Source: Pseudomonadales bacterium (GTDB lineage: Bacteria > Pseudomonadota > Gammaproteobacteria > Pseudomonadales > Azotimanducaceae). From it: a stretch of 64,000 bases of DNA. The position numbers were made by a program, and so were the translations under genes. The notes beneath the pieces were generated by a model. The model saw only the letters and a program-made list of their open reading frames with translations. It searched no databases and was not told the origin of the DNA. The stretch's first letter is position 1; every line of letters starts with the position of its first letter. Positions 50,887 through 61,534 of the stretch are shown piece after piece. Where the stretch lies: NCBI GenBank assembly GCA_028281885.1, contig JANQJA010000020.1, positions 149,577 to 213,576 on the forward strand, given 5' to 3'.

Positions 50887-51522
50887 TCAGTTCCGAGCTC
50901 CAAATGCCTTGAGGACGTGACATTTCTCTATCTGCCGGTCATGCCAACGGCTCAGCAGGATCAGGCCGACGATAGCGCCAATGAGCGCAAAGGCCATATC
51001 GCTTTGCGTATCCCACACGTAGCCCTGGGTGCCGAGAAATGCTTCTGCAGCTTTGCCGGACAGGAGGGCTACCCACCATTCGATCATTTCGTAAAAAGCG
51101 CTAAACGCAAGGCAGGCGGCCACGCTCAGAAAGTGCGTCCATCGACGACCGTTGACCACCTGAAGTCTGATCAACAGCTCACGGGCAAGTATGACCGGAA
51201 TAAACCCTTGCGCGAAGTGTCCGACCTTGTCGTAATTGTTTCTGGTCTGACCTAAGGCGTCGCGAATCCAGTCGAACAGCGGCACCTCGGCATAAGTGTA
51301 ATGCGCGCCCACCATCAGGATGATGCTGTGAACCAGGATCAGCCAGTACAGTAGTGGTGTGAGCGGGAAACGCCGATACGTAGCGACAATCAGGATTAAG
51401 CCGATGATGGTGGGGCAGATTTCCAGTAGCCACGTAGGATAATCCTTCGGCGCAATGGCGGACCATATGAAGGTGGCTGCGAAACAGGCCAGCCAGATGA
51501 TAGCGGGAATGCGGGTAATCAT
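50887..51522 (-). CDS. DUF2238 (YjdF-like) membrane protein
   Basis: A 211-residue protein with six predicted membrane helices. The family blocks are present: LLYWLILVHSIILMVGAHYTYAEV, DKVGHFAQGFIPVILARELL, SAFYEMIEWWVALLSG, and GYVWDTQSDMAFALIGAIVG. DUF2238 members are inner-membrane proteins of unknown function. Usual length for the family. It stands alone with 121 bp to the dioxygenase gene. Confidence 0.9.
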   Translation of the reverse strand: MITRIPAIIWLACFAATFIWSAIAPKDYPTWLLEICPTIIGLILIVATYRRFPLTPLLYWLILVHSIILMVGAHYTYAEVPLFDWIRDALGQTRNNYDKVGHFAQGFIPVILARELLIRLQVVNGRRWTHFLSVAACLAFSAFYEMIEWWVALLSGKAAEAFLGTQGYVWDTQSDMAFALIGAIVGLILLSRWHDRQIEKCHVLKAFGARN

Positions 51523-51673
51523 GTGATTCGTTGATCAGGCTCTGCTCTGATATTACCCCGAGCCCTCAGGCTTTGTCGTTGAGGCCTGTTGTGGAGCGCA
51601 GGGCCTTTGCCAGGAAATGCCTTCTCCTTTCGAAAGCTCAGAGATGATCGCGTTGACTAGTGATTTGCCGCCC

Positions 51674-52453
51674 CTAGCCAACCATGGATAGTTGTTGGAT
51701 CACTCAAAGCGAACACGATACTCAACCGGCCCTGAGTAAACTTCCATTGATATACATGTTGAGTTGGATGGCGGTATCATGGCCAGGATGGTCACAACCT
51801 GTCGGTGGCCAGACCCAACATAACCTTGAACACAGCCGTCTCTGGTGTAGTATCTCGTGACTCTATGTCGTGGTTCCGCAGCAGACGGATCGTTGCTATC
51901 CGTCTTACTAAAGTCACCAGTATGCGCAATTATCGGGCGAGCCGGCATTGCAGCCGCAATCGCGAATTTGTTTCCTGAAGTATCCCAGGACAGACCAGGC
52001 GCTACGACCAAGCCATCCGGGAGCATAATTGCAACACCACCAGATATCGTCGTTTCCGGATCACCGGATTTGAGTATTGTCTTGACGCCGGTAGCGTCAT
52101 GAAACAGCGTCACACTCCTTGGTACGTCGCTATAATAAATCACCCCATGATCGGGGCTTTGATTCCCATATGTCGCATATGGCCAATCTATCTTTGGGTA
52201 GGCCTCAACAAGACTATGGGGATAGTGAACCGGACCATCGATCGGAGATGGAAGCGAATCAATGATACTAACGTAAAGCTTGGCGTTGGCTTCACTCTGA
52301 AGACTCACGTTCCCCGCATTTCCAAGCAGCGTCGTGCGAACCTTTAGGTAGTAATCGCCACCAAAGGCCGTAGCTGGAAACACAAGAAAGACGAAGAGCA
52401 ACACATTTTTCATATCGAGTTTTCCTATCCAAGTACAAGATATAAATTCACCG
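51674..52453 (-). repeat. Tandem duplication unit, copy B
   Basis: The unit from CTAGCCAACCATGGAT (51674) to TTCACCG (52453) carries one exported-protein gene with its ribosome-binding region and 3' flank. It is matched by the unit at 52612-53400, with the same flank words, so the whole gene was duplicated in tandem. Confidence 0.7.
51700..52413 (-). CDS. Exported protein of unknown family, tandem copy B
   Basis: A 237-residue product with a Sec signal (NVLLFVFLVFPATAFGG) and a beta-rich mature part (YYLKVRTTLLGNAGNVSLQS, NAKLYVSIIDSLPSPIDGPV, GVAIMLPDGLVVAPGL, SGPVEYRVRFE). AGGAAA upstream of the ATG is a fair ribosome-binding site. It is a paralogue of the gene at 52636-53361; the first 75 residues are almost the same and the middle (KIDWPYATYGNQSP against KIDDGNWFQAPYGNPSP) and end differ. 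No family known to me. It may be a secreted bacteriocin-like, adhesin-like or host-contact protein. Confidence 0.78.
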   Translation of the reverse strand: MKNVLLFVFLVFPATAFGGDYYLKVRTTLLGNAGNVSLQSEANAKLYVSIIDSLPSPIDGPVHYPHSLVEAYPKIDWPYATYGNQSPDHGVIYYSDVPRSVTLFHDATGVKTILKSGDPETTISGGVAIMLPDGLVVAPGLSWDTSGNKFAIAAAMPARPIIAHTGDFSKTDSNDPSAAEPRHRVTRYYTRDGCVQGYVGSGHRQVVTILAMIPPSNSTCISMEVYSGPVEYRVRFE

Positions 52454-52530
52454 GACTAACTCTGGCAGCGAAAACGTGGATTGAATTTAAGCTGCCGTAA
52501 CCGCTGACCACATCCGTTTCGAATCCTAGT

Positions 52531-52547
52531 GGTCGGAGTAAAGTGAC
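52531..52547 (+). repeat. Partial REP-like repeat copy
   Basis: GGTCGGAGTAAAGTGAC is the first 17 bp of the repeat and then diverges. It lies between the two copies of the duplicated gene. Confidence 0.6.
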
Positions 52548-52611
52548 GAAGCACGCGCCCTTAATCATCTGATCATCGCGCCCATCTGAGGCAGAGACAG
52601 CCTCCGCGTAC

Positions 52612-53400
52612 CTAGCCAACCATGGATGCGTTGGATCACTCAAAGCGAACACGATATTCAACCGGTCCTGAGTAGACCTCCATTGATCTGCACGTCGCAT
52701 TATAGAAGGTAGGTAGCATGGCCATAATTGTCACGTTCTGCCGGTGGCCAGATGCGTGATAACCCTGGACGCAACTATCAGAGCTGTTATTTCGCGCGTT
52801 TCTATTTCGTGGTTCTACATTGGAAGGATCGTTGCCATCAGTCTTACTAAAATCACTAGGGTGCGTTGTTACCGGGCGAGCCGGCATCGCAGCCGCAATT
52901 GCGAATTTGTTTCCTGAAGTATCCCAGGATAGACCGGGCGCCACGACCAAGCCATCAGGGAGCAGAATCGCGACACCACCAGATATCGTGGTTTCTGGAT
53001 CACCGGATTTGAGTATTGTTTTGACCCCAGTAGCGTCATGAAACAGCGTCACACTCCTTGGCACGTCGCTGTAATAAATCACGCCATAATTGGGGCTTGG
53101 ATTCCCATATGGTGCCTGAAACCAATTGCCGTCATCTATCTTTGGATAAGCCTCAATCAAACTATGGGGATAGTGAACAGGACCATCGATCGGAGATGGA
53201 AGCGAATCGACGATACTCACGTAAAGTTTGGCGTTGGCTTCACTCTGGAGACTCACATTGCCCGCATTTCCAAGCAGCGTTGTACGCACCTTTAGGTAGT
53301 AATCGCCAGCAACGGCCGCCGCTGGAAATAAGAGAAAGATGAAGAGCAATACATTTTTCATATTGAGTTTTCCTATCCAAATACAAGATCCAATTCACCG
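52612..53400 (-). repeat. Tandem duplication unit, copy A
   Basis: From CTAGCCAACCATGGAT (52612) to CAATTCACCG (53400), homologous to the unit at 51674-52453. The signal-peptide codons, ribosome-binding site and 3' flank are all kept. Confidence 0.7.
52636..53361 (-). CDS. Exported protein of unknown family, tandem copy A
   Basis: A 241-residue product with a Sec signal (NVLLFIFLLFPAAAVAGD) and the same beta-rich plan as the gene at 51700-52413, with which it shares most of its sequence. The ribosome-binding site AGGAAA is conserved. Differences cluster in the middle (an inserted NWFQ segment) and in the C-terminal third before CVQGYHASGHRQNVTIMAML. Two Cys in the C-terminal part (CVQGY, TCRSMEVYS) could form a disulfide, and the same pair is kept in the other copy. 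Function unknown. Confidence 0.78.
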   Translation of the reverse strand: MKNVLLFIFLLFPAAAVAGDYYLKVRTTLLGNAGNVSLQSEANAKLYVSIVDSLPSPIDGPVHYPHSLIEAYPKIDDGNWFQAPYGNPSPNYGVIYYSDVPRSVTLFHDATGVKTILKSGDPETTISGGVAILLPDGLVVAPGLSWDTSGNKFAIAAAMPARPVTTHPSDFSKTDGNDPSNVEPRNRNARNNSSDSCVQGYHASGHRQNVTIMAMLPTFYNATCRSMEVYSGPVEYRVRFE

Positions 53401-53731
53401 ATGTTCATTTTCTGAACGAAGATTAATAAGTTAGTGAACTGAGAGAGAAAACCCTCTCACCATCGACTGAATTAGTTCGTCAGCTGGCTATTTAGTAGGC
53501 TATCCCAAACACTCTGACCGTCGCCAAAGAGTTGGCCCACCTCTTAACGCGCACTACACATGACTTCTAAAAAGAGAAAAAGCACGGAAGGTGCGAGGTT
53601 TTTCCCCACAAGCGCACTAACATCTACGAGCACATACATAACCAGCTTTCAGAATCTGGTGACAAATCCGAAACATTAAGCCGCGGAACTAGCCTTAGTC
53701 GCCTGCGTAATTATCCAAGGAAGGAGTACCA
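53401..53731. other. Intergenic region before the RHS gene
   Basis: About 330 bp without a gene. It must hold the promoter for the 7.8-kb RHS gene and for the divergent exported-protein copy A. A short GAGAG/CTCTC hairpin lies at about 53440-53460. I see no clear -35/-10 pair. Confidence 0.4.
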
Positions 53732-56700
53732 ATGATACAAGATGCGAATCATGCAGGAGCCCTATGTACGCTGTTTACAATATTCTTGAGCTGCTCTGCA
53801 TGGGCATTTGACAGCGATCATGATGGAGTTTCGGACGGCGTCGAAATTGCACAGATACCCCAACTCAATCCTAACGATGCAACTGACGTACTGAATGATA
53901 CAAACGCTAACGGCTTTTCGGCCTGGGCAGAACGCCTATACGCCGCTAGTTCTCACCCCCCAACATCCATTTTTGCCGGTGCGGATGTATGGAAACATAC
54001 TTTCGGGGACAAGATTTTGGCCGCTCCTGTTCGAGATACAGATGGCACACTCTATGTTTCCACCAGGGATCGTAAAGTCTCTGCCGTTAATTCAGACGGT
54101 ACGCTTCTGTGGTCGTACGATACCGAAGGTTATGTCCACCACAGCGTCGCCATAACTCCAACGGGAGAAGTCGTTGTTGTTGACGGCAAAACTCGCCTTC
54201 GATTGCTGTCCTCCACCGGCCAGTCTATCTGGGTCCATGATACAGACGACAACATCATGGCAGCACCCGTCGTTTCGAGCGACGGCACAATCTATATTGT
54301 GACGCGTGATCGCTTCATGATCGCAATTGATGAAAACGGCACCGAGAAGTGGCGTATCGAATCTGACACATATTTCTATAACGCGCCTGCGGTTGATGCT
54401 GATGGCTCCGTTTATATGGTCTCCAGGCGCAAGCTGTTTCGAATATCTTCTGAAGGAGACTACATCTGGTATGCGGAGTTTGGATCGGACATCTCCGCGA
54501 GCCCGGTTATCGCGGGCATCGGCACAGTATACATCGCATTAACAGAGCGGGAGCTCAAAGCAATTAGCAGCTTTAGCGAAGAGCTATGGAGTTTTGAAAC
54601 CGAAAACAAACTGCGCAGTCGACCGGCAATCGGACCTGACGGAAACATATTCGTCGGTGATGGCGGTGGACGTGTATACAGCATCTCGCCGCAAGGCACC
54701 GAGAATTGGCATGTCGATCTAAACGACGAGATTGATGCAGGTCCTGTAGTCGGTTCAGACGGAAACATATTCGTACCGGCGATAAGCCGCACGCTCTATT
54801 CAATTAACTCCACAGGTTCAATTCGCTGGACATTCGAAGCCGATAGCTTCCTACGTCAAACACCGACGCTCTCAAAGACCGGGATTGTCTATGTTAGCGA
54901 TGAGCAATCCAATCTCTATGCGATTGCAGACAATTCCATTGGGCACGCTCCCTGGGGAATGGCTCGAGGTAACATACGCGGTAATGGCCATCAATGCTGG
55001 TCTCCATTTGGTTTTCAGAGCGTCGAAATCGACTCCGATAACGACGGAATCAACGACTGCCAGGAATTTCTGGATGGAATCATGGATCTGCCGCAGGCGC
55101 CAACAGGAACACCATCCGGATCGATTACCCCCAACAGTTCGAATCCTGACCCGACAGTCTGTTACATCCCTGCAGGCGAGAATACTTGTTCTGTGGACAT
55201 TACCTGGACGACGACGAACCTCGTCATAGGCAGGTTGTGGACTTTCAACGGCAGCAACTGGGGCTGGATAGATGAAGGTACATCGGACACTGTCACATTT
55301 GCTGGTGTGACGGATCAAGGAACGACGTTCGAAGTACACAACGGATTTTCCCATGCCGAGGTGCCCATCGCTTCTGCTAGCGCGCTTGGCGCATCGGCTT
55401 CGCTCGACGCCACCCCCACTCAATGCGAAATCCCATATGGCTCAAGTACATGCACAGTAACTGTGAGTTGGACGTCAAGAAACCTGTCGAATGCGTCGCT
55501 CTGGCGATCTGACGATGGTGGTCAAAACTGGCAGTTGGTAACCCAGGGAGCATCTGGCAGCGCTATCGTAACCACCAACCAGGTGGGAACACTTCTCGAA
55601 GTACACCCTTTGAGTACACGAAGCGTCACGATGGCCAGTGCCAATGTATCTGGATACCGGTCTCCACGAGGTACGATCAGCCCATCAACGAGCCTATGTG
55701 TCGTCCCCACCGGCGCAACTAACTGCGCCAACTCTTTCACGGTTACGTGGACCGCTGAAAACGTTTCATCTGGAAGTCTATGGCAAAAAGACGGCAGTGT
55801 TTGGACGCAACTCGGCACCGGCGTCGGTGGAAACAGTACTATCACTTTGTTAACTACAGACGAGACACTTTTCTCCGTGTTCCCAACGGAAACACGCAGC
55901 GGTAACGCAGTCGCCACGGCGATTGTCAGAAAAGGTACGGGTAGTCTCTCTCTCGCCCCCACCCATTGTGATATTGCCCTCGGGGAAACCACTTGTCCTG
56001 CAACGATCAGCTGGTGGACGGACAATCTCCTGAATGTCAGCGTTTGGCAAAGTAACAGTACCGGCTGGAGCAAAATCAGTACTTTAACGTCAGGCTTCCA
56101 GACCATCCAGGTGGGCGCGCCCGGCTCAACTGTAGAGTTACGACACGGACAATCGCAGTCAGGGACATTACTCGACACCACCTCGATTAGCGCCACCATT
56201 CCTGCAGATACCGATGGCGACACGATCGCCAACGGCTCAGACAACTGTCCAGGCATTGCAAACCTGAATCAGCTCGACACGGATGCCGACGGCCTTGGAG
56301 ATGCGTGTGATGGGGACGACGACAACGACAACTGGTCGGACGCCGATGAACTAGCCTGTGGTACAAACCCGCTCAGCAATACGTCAACACCCGTCGACGC
56401 CAATGCCAATGGACGTTGTGATGCCCTCGATACGAGCAATCCTGATGCCGACCTGGATGGTGTGGAAGATGCCAACGATGATTTTCCCTTCGACAACACT
56501 GAAACGACCGATACGGACAGCGACGGGATTGGCAACAACGCAGACCTGGATGATGACAATGATGGCACGCCAGATGATGCCGATGGTTACCCGACATACG
56601 CATCACTCTACGATGACGGAATCACATCGTCTCGTCCGGGAACGTCAACAGCATCTTCTATCATCACGGCGAATAGCGTTGGACCTCAGCCCTATGATGC

Positions 56701-59700
56701 TGGCGTGAGTGTGGATGGCCTTGCTCAAATACTCATACCGATAACAGTTCTCCCAGGCGTCAACGGGCTTCAGCCGTCGCTCGCCATTTCCTACGATAGT
56801 GGCCGCATGGCAAGCCGGGCGGAGAACCACTACTCACAAGGTGTCCTCGGTTACGGCTGGGCTCTCGACGGCCTGTCGTCGATCCGTCGATGTGAGCCGC
56901 TGACCAACGCCACAACGGCCCCTGCTGGTATCGCGCTCGATGCCAGTGACCAACTGTGCCTCGATGGCAATCACCTCGTACAGGTGACAGGCACAGGATA
57001 CTGGGATACCAACTCAACGTACCGACTGCGTCGCGACGATTTCTCACTGATTACGAAGCTTGCGAGCGGCTTTAAGGTCGAGACCTACGATGGCCTTATC
57101 CTGACCTACGGTGTAACGCCTGACGCGATCGTCGCAGCAGGAGGTACATCAGTCGACTTCGTCTGGGCACTATCAAAGGTCGAGGATCGTTTCGGCAATG
57201 TGATGACCTACAGCTACCACGAGGATGCCGCGAACGGCGAATTCTATCCTGACGAAATCAACTATGACGGCGCGAAGGTTTCGTTCGAGTATGCCGCCCG
57301 ATCGACAAAAGCAACGACGAAAGTCGGAATTGGCAGCGGCTACTCTAAGAGCAGTGTCTACCTGCACAAGATACTCGTCGCGATGAATGGAACGAACGTT
57401 CGCGAATATCGGCTGGAAAGTCCTCAAACCGGTAATCGGAATCGGCTCGGCAAAGTCCAGGAATGCGGCTGGGATGAAGCCGGCACTGTTAGATCCTGCC
57501 TTGACCCGATGAGCTTCACCTGGACGACAACAACGACGCATCTGGGCGTCACACAGGTTACCGACACGCTGGGCGCGGTCACCAATTTTAATCTCGCAGC
57601 GGAACTGCCAACAATTTCTGGTGCGCCATTTGGTCAGTCCGATTGCAACTACCAGGCTAGTTATCTGGATGCGAATCCTTTCAACTTCTCCCGCCGTCTG
57701 TATGCGACCCAGATGACCCGCGATGACGGTATCAGCAACGGCACCGGCAACGTCTTCAATTATGCAGCCAGATGCGAACCTAAATTTCGAACCGATAATG
57801 GCGGATACGCAGGCCACGAAGTCATTCGCGTTACTAATGTAGAGAGAGGAACCGTCCAATACCTTCAGCGCCATACGGCCTTCCCGTTCACAGGCGGGAT
57901 AGTCGCATCCAAAACGTTTATCGGTACCGATCTCAATGGCGAGCCGACAAGTGCCACTGAAAGCGAATGGACATCGCGGACCTTCGATGAGACTGGGACA
58001 GAGTTTGTCTATCGCAAACGAGGCGTTGTCGCCAACTATGAGGGGGGACAGGTCTTTGGTGCTAGTGAAACAGCTGTGACTTATACCTTTGATCCGTCAC
58101 ATCATGTTCCTTCAGCCATGGTCACAACCGAGTCAACGGGCGAATCCCTGACAGACGGTCGAGTCGAGAATAACTTACGCTCCGTCAAAGGCGAGCTGAC
58201 ATTCGACGTTAACAGCTCCGAATGGATTCATGGCTTCATCGACTCGGCCAGGTCCACCCACACAGGAGAAGACGGAACCGATCAGGAACAACTCGCGACG
58301 TTCACGAGGTATGGTTCAACCTTACGCCCAGCCACTATCACCGAGACACGTGGCACTGCGGCGGATCTTACGACGACCCTCACCTACGATGCGAAAGGCA
58401 ACACTGGAACGATTACGCAGAACGCCGCTGACATAACCTCCAGGACTACGACACTGGCTAGTTACGCCTCCAATCGATATCCGCAAACAGTGACCAACGG
58501 CGAAGCCGAAACCGAGTCTTTGGTTTACGACCTCAGGTTTGGTACCCCGAAGCAGATCACGAGAGCAGATGGACTTACGACAATCATTGATCACGATCCG
58601 TTCGGTCGAGTCATAACGTTAGATGAACCATCGGGTAGACAGGTTGATATCAGCTATGTCGAAGCCACTGTCGACCCCTTCAATGGCCATCCACGAAAAT
58701 ATTACGTCTACGTCAATGACTCGGCGCAGCCCAATCGCTGGTTCCATTTTGACCATCTAAATCGTCTGATTCGACGACAGACGCAAGCCTTTGCCTCGGG
58801 AACCTATGTGTTTGATGACCTCGGCTACGACACGCTCGGTCGCCAGACCACGCAGTCGCTACCGGGAATCGGTAGTGCTGGCGCCGATATAGTCATGGCG
58901 TATGACCTGCGGGACCGGCTGACCTCACGTTCCGAGCCCGATGGCGGTAGCGCAACTGTTAACTATGCACTTGAAGGCGATCGCCTGCGAGTCACCCAAA
59001 CCAAGAGCATTCTCGTACCAGGCGCCAGTGCGGTCACCGAAGTTCATTCAACGACGCTGGATGCCCTCGGCCAGGTACGTACCAGCACTGATCCGGAAGG
59101 GTCCGAGATTCACTATGGTTATGACGGGCTAGGTAATCTGATCAAGTCGGAGATTGCCGGGAACGTGACATCGATGGTATTCGACCCAGTCGGTAATCGA
59201 ATAAGCATTAGTGAGCCCAATACCGGCACGACGACATTTACGTATGACGCACTTGGTTTGCTAAGAACCCAGCTCGACGCTGCCAACCGGCAAACCAACT
59301 TCACGTACGATAGAGTTGACCGGCTGATCGAACGAATCGATGAGATGGGCGCAGCCAACGAGAACACCAACGTCTGGAAATTCGGGACTACTGGTATCAA
59401 TACGGGCAAACTCATCTGCGAGTCAAACCATGGCGGCGACTGTGGATTAACCGACGGCGAGTTTCGCCGTGACTACACCTATGATCCGCAAACCGGCAAG
59501 AACAAATCGACCACGACATCCATTGACGCGGACATCGACGCTGTCCTCTCGCAGCAATGGATCTACGATTCGGTTGGCCGCGTCAGCCAGGTTATCTATC
59601 CGGACGGTTATTCGATCACCAATCAATACAGCTCGACGGGCTATTTGGATCAAGTCATAGACGTCAACAACACCGTGCTGCGCGACATCACGGCAATCAA

Positions 59701-61534
59701 TGCATTTGGAAAGGTCACGAGCGAAGCACTTGGAAACGGCACATCAACCACCCGGACCTTCGATGCCGACTCCGGCCGCCTGACCGGTATCACAACGATG
59801 CTGGGCGCCACTTCGATTCAGCAGAATATATATGATTGGCGAAGTGACGGGCTGCTTGCCGAGCGCACGAGCGGGGCTCTCTCGGAGAATTTCGTCTACG
59901 ACAGTCTCAAACGGCTAACGCAGGCCCATACGCCATCAACCATGCGGCAACTGGATTACCAGTACGATGCGCTGGGTAACCTGAAGTCCAAAACAAGTAC
60001 CAAGGCTAAAGACATTAGCGTGACCGGATACCTCTACGAAAATACACCGAACGCAGTCAGTTCCCTGATTATTGGTGGGGCCCGACACACATTGAGTTAC
60101 GATGCGGTCGGCAACGTCCTGTCGATCGATCCTTCAGATGGCGAGGTGCCGTCACGTACGTTCGAGTATGATGGGCGAAACCTTGCCTCCAAAATCATGG
60201 TCAAGGACACAACTGGCTCGCCTATCGTCACAGAAGAGTTTCGATACGACCCGAATGGCAAACGATATTTTAAGAAAGCCGCGTGGGACGACGAGGCAAG
60301 CTATACCGGGGGCCAATGGACAAGCTATACGGTTTACGCGGGTGCGCTTGAACGCTACTGGATGGTTGGAGACATGGCCGCAGAATATACCGACAACCTT
60401 TCGGTCGCGGGCGTTGTCAAGAGAAAACGAACGAAATTACTAATTTCCTCCGACGAGATAGAGTTATTCTATCTCCATTTCGATCATCTCGGATCTATCG
60501 AAAGGATTACTACGCAGGAAGGCGAGGTCGAGAACGAGCAAAGTTTCGATCCCTTTGGCGGACGCAGAAACAGCACCTGGACACTTGGCATTTCCCCTTA
60601 CATCATCGGCGATGACGGCAGACTTGGATTTACGGGGCACGAGCAACTGGACCGGACTGGCATTATTCACATGAACGGAAGAATCTATGACCCTGCGATC
60701 GGCCGATTCCTGAACGCAGATCCGCTGGTAAACGATCCGTTGGCAACCCAGTCTTACAATCTGTATTCCTATGTTCGCAATTCACCGATGAGCTTCGTCG
60801 ATCCGTCAGGCTATGCCGACGCTAGTCTTGACGACAATGGTGCTTGCGGCCCTGAAGACGAACGTGGACGCTGCAGTGAGGATTACTACTGGCCCAACTA
60901 CTGGCCCAGGACCGTCTTTCCGGACGACAACCGACCTCCGCTCTGGCAACTCATTCCAGGACCCATTCCCTTTTTTGACGTAGTGCCTATAAGCCTTAAA
61001 GAAGGACATGCAATAACACAGAATCGAGCGGAAACCACTTCGAAATACCTACTTGCTCAGAACAACGACTACAGTGGCTCTACAAGAAACACAAAAAATT
61101 ACTGGAGCTGTGGAGGAAGATGTAAATCAGGTCAGGCACACGAAACCCATGAAAAGCTGATAGGCGTCCCTTTCAAGTTGATTTTGGAACCCTGGCAACA
61201 GTATGTAGCAATCGGAGATCTAGTAGCGGCAGAAATTGGCAAGTTCCCCCATCCATTAGCAAAGGCCGTAGCAGTCTTAATTGATGAATCGGATATTGGG
61301 AGCATACAGCACAGAAATGTTGCTAAGGGCCACCTCAACCCTGTTATATCAACGGAGTATGACTCGCTTTACGAACAAAATAGAGGGGGAAATGGAGGGC
61401 TAGTAGAGATACCAATCTATCGGACAAACCCGAGAATATACAAAACTGGACTCAAGCCAATAGGAGAAGTTTACATAGTTAACGAAGGCCGTTTCTGCCT
61501 TCTTGGTTCACCACACCGGATCTGCACTAAATGA
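53732..61534 (+). CDS. Giant RHS/YD-repeat surface protein with beta-propeller and SpvB-like region; polymorphic-toxin candidate
   Basis: AAGGAAGGAG precedes the ATG. The 2600-residue protein has a signal peptide (residues 1-25), a calcium-type DSDHDGVSDG motif, and a PQQ-like beta-propeller at about 80-410 (DGTLYVSTRDRKVSAVNSDG units). Four Ig-like repeats with paired Cys follow (about 455-820; TPTQCEIPYGSSTCTVTVSW), then thrombospondin-3 repeats (about 825-955). An SpvB-like segment (984 onward; NGLQPSLAISYDSG), many YD repeats (about 1120-2290), and an RHS core (YDPAIGRFLNADPL at about 2319, FVDPSGY at 2355) come next. The last 240 residues after FVDPSGY are a variable tip I do not recognise. 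This is the plan of RHS toxins whose shell encloses a C-terminal effector; a secreted or surface form is implied by the signal peptide. Tip activity unknown. Confidence 0.9.
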   Translation: MIQDANHAGALCTLFTIFLSCSAWAFDSDHDGVSDGVEIAQIPQLNPNDATDVLNDTNANGFSAWAERLYAASSHPPTSIFAGADVWKHTFGDKILAAPVRDTDGTLYVSTRDRKVSAVNSDGTLLWSYDTEGYVHHSVAITPTGEVVVVDGKTRLRLLSSTGQSIWVHDTDDNIMAAPVVSSDGTIYIVTRDRFMIAIDENGTEKWRIESDTYFYNAPAVDADGSVYMVSRRKLFRISSEGDYIWYAEFGSDISASPVIAGIGTVYIALTERELKAISSFSEELWSFETENKLRSRPAIGPDGNIFVGDGGGRVYSISPQGTENWHVDLNDEIDAGPVVGSDGNIFVPAISRTLYSINSTGSIRWTFEADSFLRQTPTLSKTGIVYVSDEQSNLYAIADNSIGHAPWGMARGNIRGNGHQCWSPFGFQSVEIDSDNDGINDCQEFLDGIMDLPQAPTGTPSGSITPNSSNPDPTVCYIPAGENTCSVDITWTTTNLVIGRLWTFNGSNWGWIDEGTSDTVTFAGVTDQGTTFEVHNGFSHAEVPIASASALGASASLDATPTQCEIPYGSSTCTVTVSWTSRNLSNASLWRSDDGGQNWQLVTQGASGSAIVTTNQVGTLLEVHPLSTRSVTMASANVSGYRSPRGTISPSTSLCVVPTGATNCANSFTVTWTAENVSSGSLWQKDGSVWTQLGTGVGGNSTITLLTTDETLFSVFPTETRSGNAVATAIVRKGTGSLSLAPTHCDIALGETTCPATISWWTDNLLNVSVWQSNSTGWSKISTLTSGFQTIQVGAPGSTVELRHGQSQSGTLLDTTSISATIPADTDGDTIANGSDNCPGIANLNQLDTDADGLGDACDGDDDNDNWSDADELACGTNPLSNTSTPVDANANGRCDALDTSNPDADLDGVEDANDDFPFDNTETTDTDSDGIGNNADLDDDNDGTPDDADGYPTYASLYDDGITSSRPGTSTASSIITANSVGPQPYDAGVSVDGLAQILIPITVLPGVNGLQPSLAISYDSGRMASRAENHYSQGVLGYGWALDGLSSIRRCEPLTNATTAPAGIALDASDQLCLDGNHLVQVTGTGYWDTNSTYRLRRDDFSLITKLASGFKVETYDGLILTYGVTPDAIVAAGGTSVDFVWALSKVEDRFGNVMTYSYHEDAANGEFYPDEINYDGAKVSFEYAARSTKATTKVGIGSGYSKSSVYLHKILVAMNGTNVREYRLESPQTGNRNRLGKVQECGWDEAGTVRSCLDPMSFTWTTTTTHLGVTQVTDTLGAVTNFNLAAELPTISGAPFGQSDCNYQASYLDANPFNFSRRLYATQMTRDDGISNGTGNVFNYAARCEPKFRTDNGGYAGHEVIRVTNVERGTVQYLQRHTAFPFTGGIVASKTFIGTDLNGEPTSATESEWTSRTFDETGTEFVYRKRGVVANYEGGQVFGASETAVTYTFDPSHHVPSAMVTTESTGESLTDGRVENNLRSVKGELTFDVNSSEWIHGFIDSARSTHTGEDGTDQEQLATFTRYGSTLRPATITETRGTAADLTTTLTYDAKGNTGTITQNAADITSRTTTLASYASNRYPQTVTNGEAETESLVYDLRFGTPKQITRADGLTTIIDHDPFGRVITLDEPSGRQVDISYVEATVDPFNGHPRKYYVYVNDSAQPNRWFHFDHLNRLIRRQTQAFASGTYVFDDLGYDTLGRQTTQSLPGIGSAGADIVMAYDLRDRLTSRSEPDGGSATVNYALEGDRLRVTQTKSILVPGASAVTEVHSTTLDALGQVRTSTDPEGSEIHYGYDGLGNLIKSEIAGNVTSMVFDPVGNRISISEPNTGTTTFTYDALGLLRTQLDAANRQTNFTYDRVDRLIERIDEMGAANENTNVWKFGTTGINTGKLICESNHGGDCGLTDGEFRRDYTYDPQTGKNKSTTTSIDADIDAVLSQQWIYDSVGRVSQVIYPDGYSITNQYSSTGYLDQVIDVNNTVLRDITAINAFGKVTSEALGNGTSTTRTFDADSGRLTGITTMLGATSIQQNIYDWRSDGLLAERTSGALSENFVYDSLKRLTQAHTPSTMRQLDYQYDALGNLKSKTSTKAKDISVTGYLYENTPNAVSSLIIGGARHTLSYDAVGNVLSIDPSDGEVPSRTFEYDGRNLASKIMVKDTTGSPIVTEEFRYDPNGKRYFKKAAWDDEASYTGGQWTSYTVYAGALERYWMVGDMAAEYTDNLSVAGVVKRKRTKLLISSDEIELFYLHFDHLGSIERITTQEGEVENEQSFDPFGGRRNSTWTLGISPYIIGDDGRLGFTGHEQLDRTGIIHMNGRIYDPAIGRFLNADPLVNDPLATQSYNLYSYVRNSPMSFVDPSGYADASLDDNGACGPEDERGRCSEDYYWPNYWPRTVFPDDNRPPLWQLIPGPIPFFDVVPISLKEGHAITQNRAETTSKYLLAQNNDYSGSTRNTKNYWSCGGRCKSGQAHETHEKLIGVPFKLILEPWQQYVAIGDLVAAEIGKFPHPLAKAVAVLIDESDIGSIQHRNVAKGHLNPVISTEYDSLYEQNRGGNGGLVEIPIYRTNPRIYKTGLKPIGEVYIVNEGRFCLLGSPHRICTK

